Source of the DNA: Unio delphinus
Lineage: Eukaryota > Mollusca > Bivalvia > Unionida > Unionidae
NCBI GenBank assembly: GCA_029339505.1
Contig: JAQISU010000164.1
Location: 868,001 to 932,000 of the forward strand
DNA: 64,000 bases
Reading direction: 5' to 3'
Shown: positions 59,576-64,000 of the stretch, piece by piece
How positions within the stretch are numbered: the first letter of the stretch is position 1
Layout: the number at the start of each line of letters is the position of its first letter
Made by a program: the position numbers and the translations under genes
Notes under the pieces: generated by a model
The model's input: only the letters and a program-made list of their open reading frames with translations
Told to the model about the DNA's origin: nothing
Databases searched by the model: none

Positions 59576-60458
59576 ATTAAAGCTGCGTTGAAAGTCCAAA
59601 CTTTTTGGGTTTGTTTTGTTTATTTTATATAATTTTAATTCCATCATTTATGGTAACCTCTACTGTCCATTTTCAACTTAATAATGTCGAACTACTATGA
59701 CGAAACGCATAGATCAGTGTCTACTGTCCATTGACTCAGGCAAACTTAATAGCACTATCGTTATTTAAATAGTAGAAAACAAGACAAAAAGGAAAAAGAA
59801 ACTATGATTCGGTTGAAATTCTCGTGTTCATATATTTTGTTTATTAAAAAAAAATCTATTAGCCTTCACATTTTCATCAAGCTAAGTTTCTTGGTTCGCT
59901 TCATTTCTGGCTATACGAGTATTGGCTGTTTCTAGCTATATTCTTAGTGGAATTCCTCAAGACTGAATATTAGGGCATTGTATTTTTCTACTAGTCATAC
60001 ATTTCTATGATTTGTATCAAGTGCTTCTAACATTGATCATTTTTTCTGATGATTCACCACTGCATACATTGAAAACAAACTTTAAATATGTACACAACAC
60101 AGAATGTATATAAATGCATCTAAAACGAATGAATGACAATCGGAACAAGGCAATGCATATCGACTGCCATGGATTCAATTCTCACTCAAAATGGCCCAAA
60201 CGTCTCTGATGTTCAAAATAATAAATTTATTGTTATCTCAATTCAGGAACATCATTTGGAGAGGGCAGTGGGGTGGGGATGGGGGATTTGCATGTGCTAT
60301 ACAATTGCTGTAGCTTATATACGAAAATTAACATGCACGTACAGTTCTCCGCCTCCCCCCTGCAAAAAAAAAAAGGATTTAAATGACGTCCCTGTCTCAA
60401 ATGACAAACACATAAGCTGGAATTAACATGTCGATCGCCTACGTACTCGTCAAAAGAA

Positions 60459-60501
<43 letters not shown>

Positions 60502-60530
60502 ACAACAACAACAACATCATCATCATCATC
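60459..60530. repeat. (CAT)n/(CAA)n microsatellite at the 3' end of a LINE
   Basis: CAT triplets, then CAA triplets, then CAT triplets again. On the minus strand this is an (ATG)n/(TTG)n tail immediately after the LINE coding end at about 60540. His- or Gln-run frames here are artefacts. Confidence 0.9.
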
Positions 60531-60539
60531 AGTCCCGTG

Positions 60540-61640
60540 GTCTGGAAGACCGTTGGGGCACCGCACAAGACCGAACAACCAGTTTCCTCCATTCCTCTCG
60601 ATTTTCAACTTTTTTCAGTTAGTCGAACAATGTCAAGCCTGTCCACTCTCGAGCCTGTCCACTCTCGAGTGTTATCTTCCCACTTCTTTCTCTTTCTCTT
60701 TCTTATTCTTTATACAGTGCCTTGCAGGATTATCATGGCAAGTCCTGGTGATCGTGTGACATGCCCATACCACTGCAGTTTACGTTTTTTTTCACTGTGA
60801 TCAGAAGATCTTCGTGAGGAGCAATGGCTTGTCTGATCCTCTGCCGTATTTCTTTATTGGTGACACGGTCTTTGCATGTGATGCCGAGGATCTTCCGGAA
60901 ACATATCATCTCTGCGGCCTGTATCCTATTCTTTAAGTCAGCTGTTATAGTCCATGATTCACAGGGGTTGATAAATATGGAGATCACCAGTGAGTGCATC
61001 AGTCTGACATTTAAACTGAGTGAGATGTTATAGTCGTTCCAGATGGGCTTCAGTTTTGTCAGCTGTTGTCTGTGCAATCCTGGAGAGACTTTGATCCGTC
61101 ATATGTTACCATTGCCCACAAATACTTGAAGCTGTGGACTGTTTCTAGCTTCGTGCCTTGGACCCTGATATCAGTGCTGATGCCCTTGGTGTTGTTGGTC
61201 ATCATTTTGGTCTTCTCTGCACTGATTTCCATGCCGTAGGCTGCATACGTTTTGTCTACTAAGCTAGCTAGCCCTTGCTCGTTTTCTGCTCGTCTATCAA
61301 TGTCGTTCGCAAAACGAAAGTTGCTGACCGTTCTGCCTCTGATGCTGACTATCCCTTCGTGCTTTTCAGTTGTGTCTCGGTGGTTGTAAAGGTCTGCTCA
61401 GTACTATATCCATTGTTTCAGAATGTCTTTTTCTTTTCTAAGGCAAATTCCAGCTTTGTCCTGTAAGGTGGTAACTCGCCGTTATTTTGTGCTTGCTAGA
61501 TCTTGAATCCGTTGATATGCTTTCTTGCTGTTGTTCGATTTCCAGTTTTCCTCGATATCTTTGGACTTGTCTTATATCCAATTCTCTTTTGCTTTTTTCA
61601 TGCTTTTCTTGACTTCCCGGTTAACTACCTTGTACTGGTT
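60540..61640 (-). pseudogene. Non-LTR retrotransposon ORF2 pseudogene (linker, RT end, C-terminal region)
   Basis: Minus strand, 61640 to 60540, in family order. Pre-RT linker: NREVKKSMKKAKENW then NNSKKAYQRIQDLAST. There is a gap where most of the RT palm should be. Then RFANDIDRRAENEQGLASLV (the catalytic FADD box, now FAND), YGMEISAEKTKMMTNNTKGI, ETVHSFKYLWAMVT, LTKLKPIWNDYNISLSLNV, a SWTITADLKNRIQAAEM block with FRKILGITCKDRVTN, and a degraded PHEDLL end. Several stops and shifts are present. It ends in a trinucleotide tail. An 18-bp tandem duplication (CCTGTCCACTCTCGAG) lies at about 60640. Clade not resolved. Confidence 0.88.
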
Positions 61641-61850
61641 GTGCAAGGCGACTGGAATGCCAAGATAGGCGATGACGCTTGCATGAATTGGAAAGGAACA
61701 CGTTGGCGCTTCGTAAATGTACAGACGAACGAGAGAGGACTGAGGCTAACAGAATTCTCTAGTTACAACGACCTTATCCTGTCAAACCAGTATTTTGTCT
61801 TGGGCTCTTTGGTGCCATGGACAGTACCTACCGACCGGAACATCACATAA
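61641..61850 (+). pseudogene. LINE endonuclease fragment, inverted relative to its own RT part
   Basis: The plus strand reads VQGDWNAKIGDDACMNWKGT and, after a short variable stretch, TNERGLRLTEFSSYNDLIL. This is the GDWNAK...NERG..L.EF segment of the APE endonuclease in the same kind of LINE. It begins exactly where the minus-strand linker ends (about 61640). The remaining endonuclease motifs are missing. Confidence 0.85.
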
Positions 61851-61860
61851 CACATGGGAG

Positions 61861-63527
61861 GTCGAGTGTAGTGAATGGCAGATATATCACAGATGGAGCT
61901 ATGCTGCTCCTAAAGATAAGATAAAATAAGGCGTTGCGAAAATCACCCAAACGTTTATGCAGTTATGTAGACATTTAAACTTCTTCAAAATTGTATGCAT
62001 AGAAGTATCAACTGTGCCAATTATACGGTCAATTACGGATTTTTAACGCGGAGAATGTGTATGTGGGAGAAAAAAAAATAAAGTTGTGATATACTTGCGC
62101 AAGAAAAGTGAACGTCGTGTTTGTTTGTTTTTTTATTGTAAGAAAAGCACACATAATTGACTCCAGATTTAAAATGAATTATTTGTGTTTGTGAAGAAAC
62201 ATACAACTATATCAATACATCACTGTTTTTTACGTACCCGCTTATGTATTTCTGCATGTATGCATGTATATATCTACAATAATTAAGTGCCAGTAAAGAC
62301 AGTAATTACAGGCAGCAAATGAAAATCAAGCATCCGTTATTAACTATCTCTAGAATAATTTCACAGTGGAAAGTAGTGCCAATGTTGTTTATCCATCCGT
62401 TGCTTTCCATATTTGGTTGAACTAATGTCTAACTAGTTAACAAAGTTGCAGAGCATACTACCTATTATCCCCTTAGTGACAGGGTTAGCTATACCACTGC
62501 ATGATAAACAATGACCAAAATAGATGAACAACAAAGGTTTTGATTACCTTGAACTAATGTATGGGCACAAATACATGTTTGCAAAAAAGTGAACTTATTG
62601 CGTCAATGAAAGGAAGTGCAAACGTGAAGCTACATGCTAAACCTATTTTGCAATCACTGCAACTTGGAGATAAGTAGACCATCTTGGATCTTTTCCAAGC
62701 TGGTTGAAGTATTCCTACGATTAGAATAACTATTACCTTGAATTACTGTAACCTCAAACCTTCATCGAAATTTACTTTTTGAAACTCTTTCAGACAGATC
62801 TTACTCCAAAACCTAGTATCAATAGTCACGAAAACGATATCAGTGTCTTGACTAATAAATGCCTTCTTTATTCATAACGTAAAGAGAAACAACAACGCAA
62901 TACCAATAGCATGAGTCCATTTCACCATTGCATCTAATTAAAGATTCTCAATCAAACGGCATGCCATCTGTATAAGAAGTCACAAAATGCTAGAAATCAA
63001 TCTCATTCATGACTTTATCACGTTAGAGCTGCAAAAACAATTTGTATAAAATCGAAATCAAAAATTTAAAGTTGTCTTGTGGAAATTTAATTTGAATAGT
63101 TGTGTGATGTACCAGTGGAAACTTAAGTTCGGAGTACAGCAATGAAAGGGATGTTGCCCTTCTAAATAATGACACAAGTTTAAAGTAGTGTAAAAATGAT
63201 TGGAATCTTGATACTTCAAGCCCTGCATACGGAATCATTTCAATAGATATCTTTCATATTGCGTCTTTTTTGTCACTACTTTTTGTGCAACGTATGGTTT
63301 GAATAGACATTATTCCAATAAATGCTGTGTTGTTTTTTTTTCTTCACGTCATTACTATGACTCTTATCAGCTGACCATATCATTCACTTCACCACTTAAT
63401 AAAGTTTATCATACCTTTATGAAGTTTGTTCATTACATGTAAGTGTTCCTAAAATAAATTGTCTATATCAAACCGTTCCTTTGCTTAATGTCCACCCACA
63501 TAATGAAGTTCAACATATTCCATCATA

Positions 63528-63530
<3 letters not shown>
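61861..63530. other. Intergenic, nothing recognised
   Basis: AT-rich. Short frames without known motifs and no repeats of note. Confidence 0.4.

Positions 63531-63590
<60 letters not shown>
63531..63590. repeat. (TC)n microsatellite
   Basis: Thirty uninterrupted TC units, abutting the LINE fragment to the right. Confidence 0.98.
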
Positions 63591-63592
<2 letters not shown>

Positions 63593-64000
63593 GGCATGTC
63601 GGTGCAATGTGAGAGTACTGTCTAGAGTAACACCTAGGTTTCGTACTGACGGTGTGAATTTAATGTTGGTGTTGCTGATATTTATTGTTTGAGTTAAAGG
63701 ATAATAAATGAGAAAGTCTTTGTGTTGTGATCAACACGGCCGCAATTTTATCATTATTCATCTGCAGCTTGTTACATGTCATCCATGATTTCACATCAGA
63801 AATGCACATCTCTACACCTTGGATGATAGCATCAACTTCAGTTGGGTGGCTAGAATCGTAAATTTGAGTGGTATCATCGTACAGTTGGTGAGACAGGGTG
63901 ATGATCTATGACACTTGCGAGCGGCTGAGTGTATAGAATGAAGAATACAGGTCCAAGAACAGTCCCCTGTGTAACACCACAACATAGGACAACTGGGCTG
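63591..64000 (-). pseudogene. CR1/L2-group LINE reverse transcriptase fragment, runs off the window
   Basis: Minus strand from the right edge: GVTQGTVLGPVFFILYTQPL (RT box 4), then, after a frameshift, HQLYDDTTQIYDS (the YADD catalytic box, here YDDT), CISDVKSWMTCNKLQMNNDK, and, after another shift, SVRNLGVTLDSTL. The order is that of CR1/L2/Rex1-like reverse transcriptases. Two frameshifts and the loss of the catalytic Ala-Asp spacing mark it as dead. The copy stops at the (TC)n tract. Confidence 0.88.

Noticed and set aside
60233..60622. Poly-His and poly-Met frames
   Set aside because: Translations of the (CAT)n tail of a LINE; no coding support.

Overview
This is a spliced, AT-rich animal nuclear window. 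It carries two recognisable host genes, both on the minus strand, in a sea of decayed transposons. Molluscan or other lophotrochozoan origin is my best inference. It rests on long introns, tRNA-derived SINEs ending in a 'GGCGTTAAAC'-like tail, and the mix of hAT, piggyBac, Tigger and non-LTR elements. The sequence does not prove the species.

Genes. (1) The 5' part of AP3D1 (AP-3 adaptor complex delta subunit) runs from its ATG at 31449 leftwards to an exon ending at 5203. Nine coding exons (856 nt, about 285 codons) were assembled with consistent phases and GT/AG junctions; the rest lies beyond the left edge. (2) A complete three-exon UTP23 (SSU processome PIN-domain protein, 236 aa) runs from 51028 to 44905. 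The two genes are in the same orientation, about 13.5 kb apart, with no functional link visible beyond proximity. No rRNA, standard tRNA or CRISPR array was seen.

Layout. 0-5 kb: AP3D1 intron 9, old SINEs and a small Tc1/mariner MITE. 5-31.5 kb: AP3D1 exons with introns holding a Tigger-like transposase fragment, an L1-like LINE fragment, a 1.7-kb Tigger-type element, several hAT elements, piggyBac-type elements and two SINE families. Intron 3 contains a three-level nest (MITE, then piggyBac, then hAT), each level delimited by its own target duplication. 32-44.9 kb: intergenic, with a Tigger-type element holding a 42-bp foldback, SINEs and several minisatellites. 44.9-51 kb: UTP23, whose first intron carries a minisatellite split by a hAT-like element. 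51-64 kb: intergenic, with a hAT-in-hAT nest (perfect 8-bp duplications at both levels), SINEs, a LINE with an inverted 5' part (twin-priming signature) and a CR1/L2-like reverse transcriptase fragment at the right edge.

I found no convincing new biological system. The most informative signals are the transposon nests, which give relative insertion ages, the twin-primed LINE, microsatellites apparently seeded by retroposon tails, and a near-perfect long hairpin.
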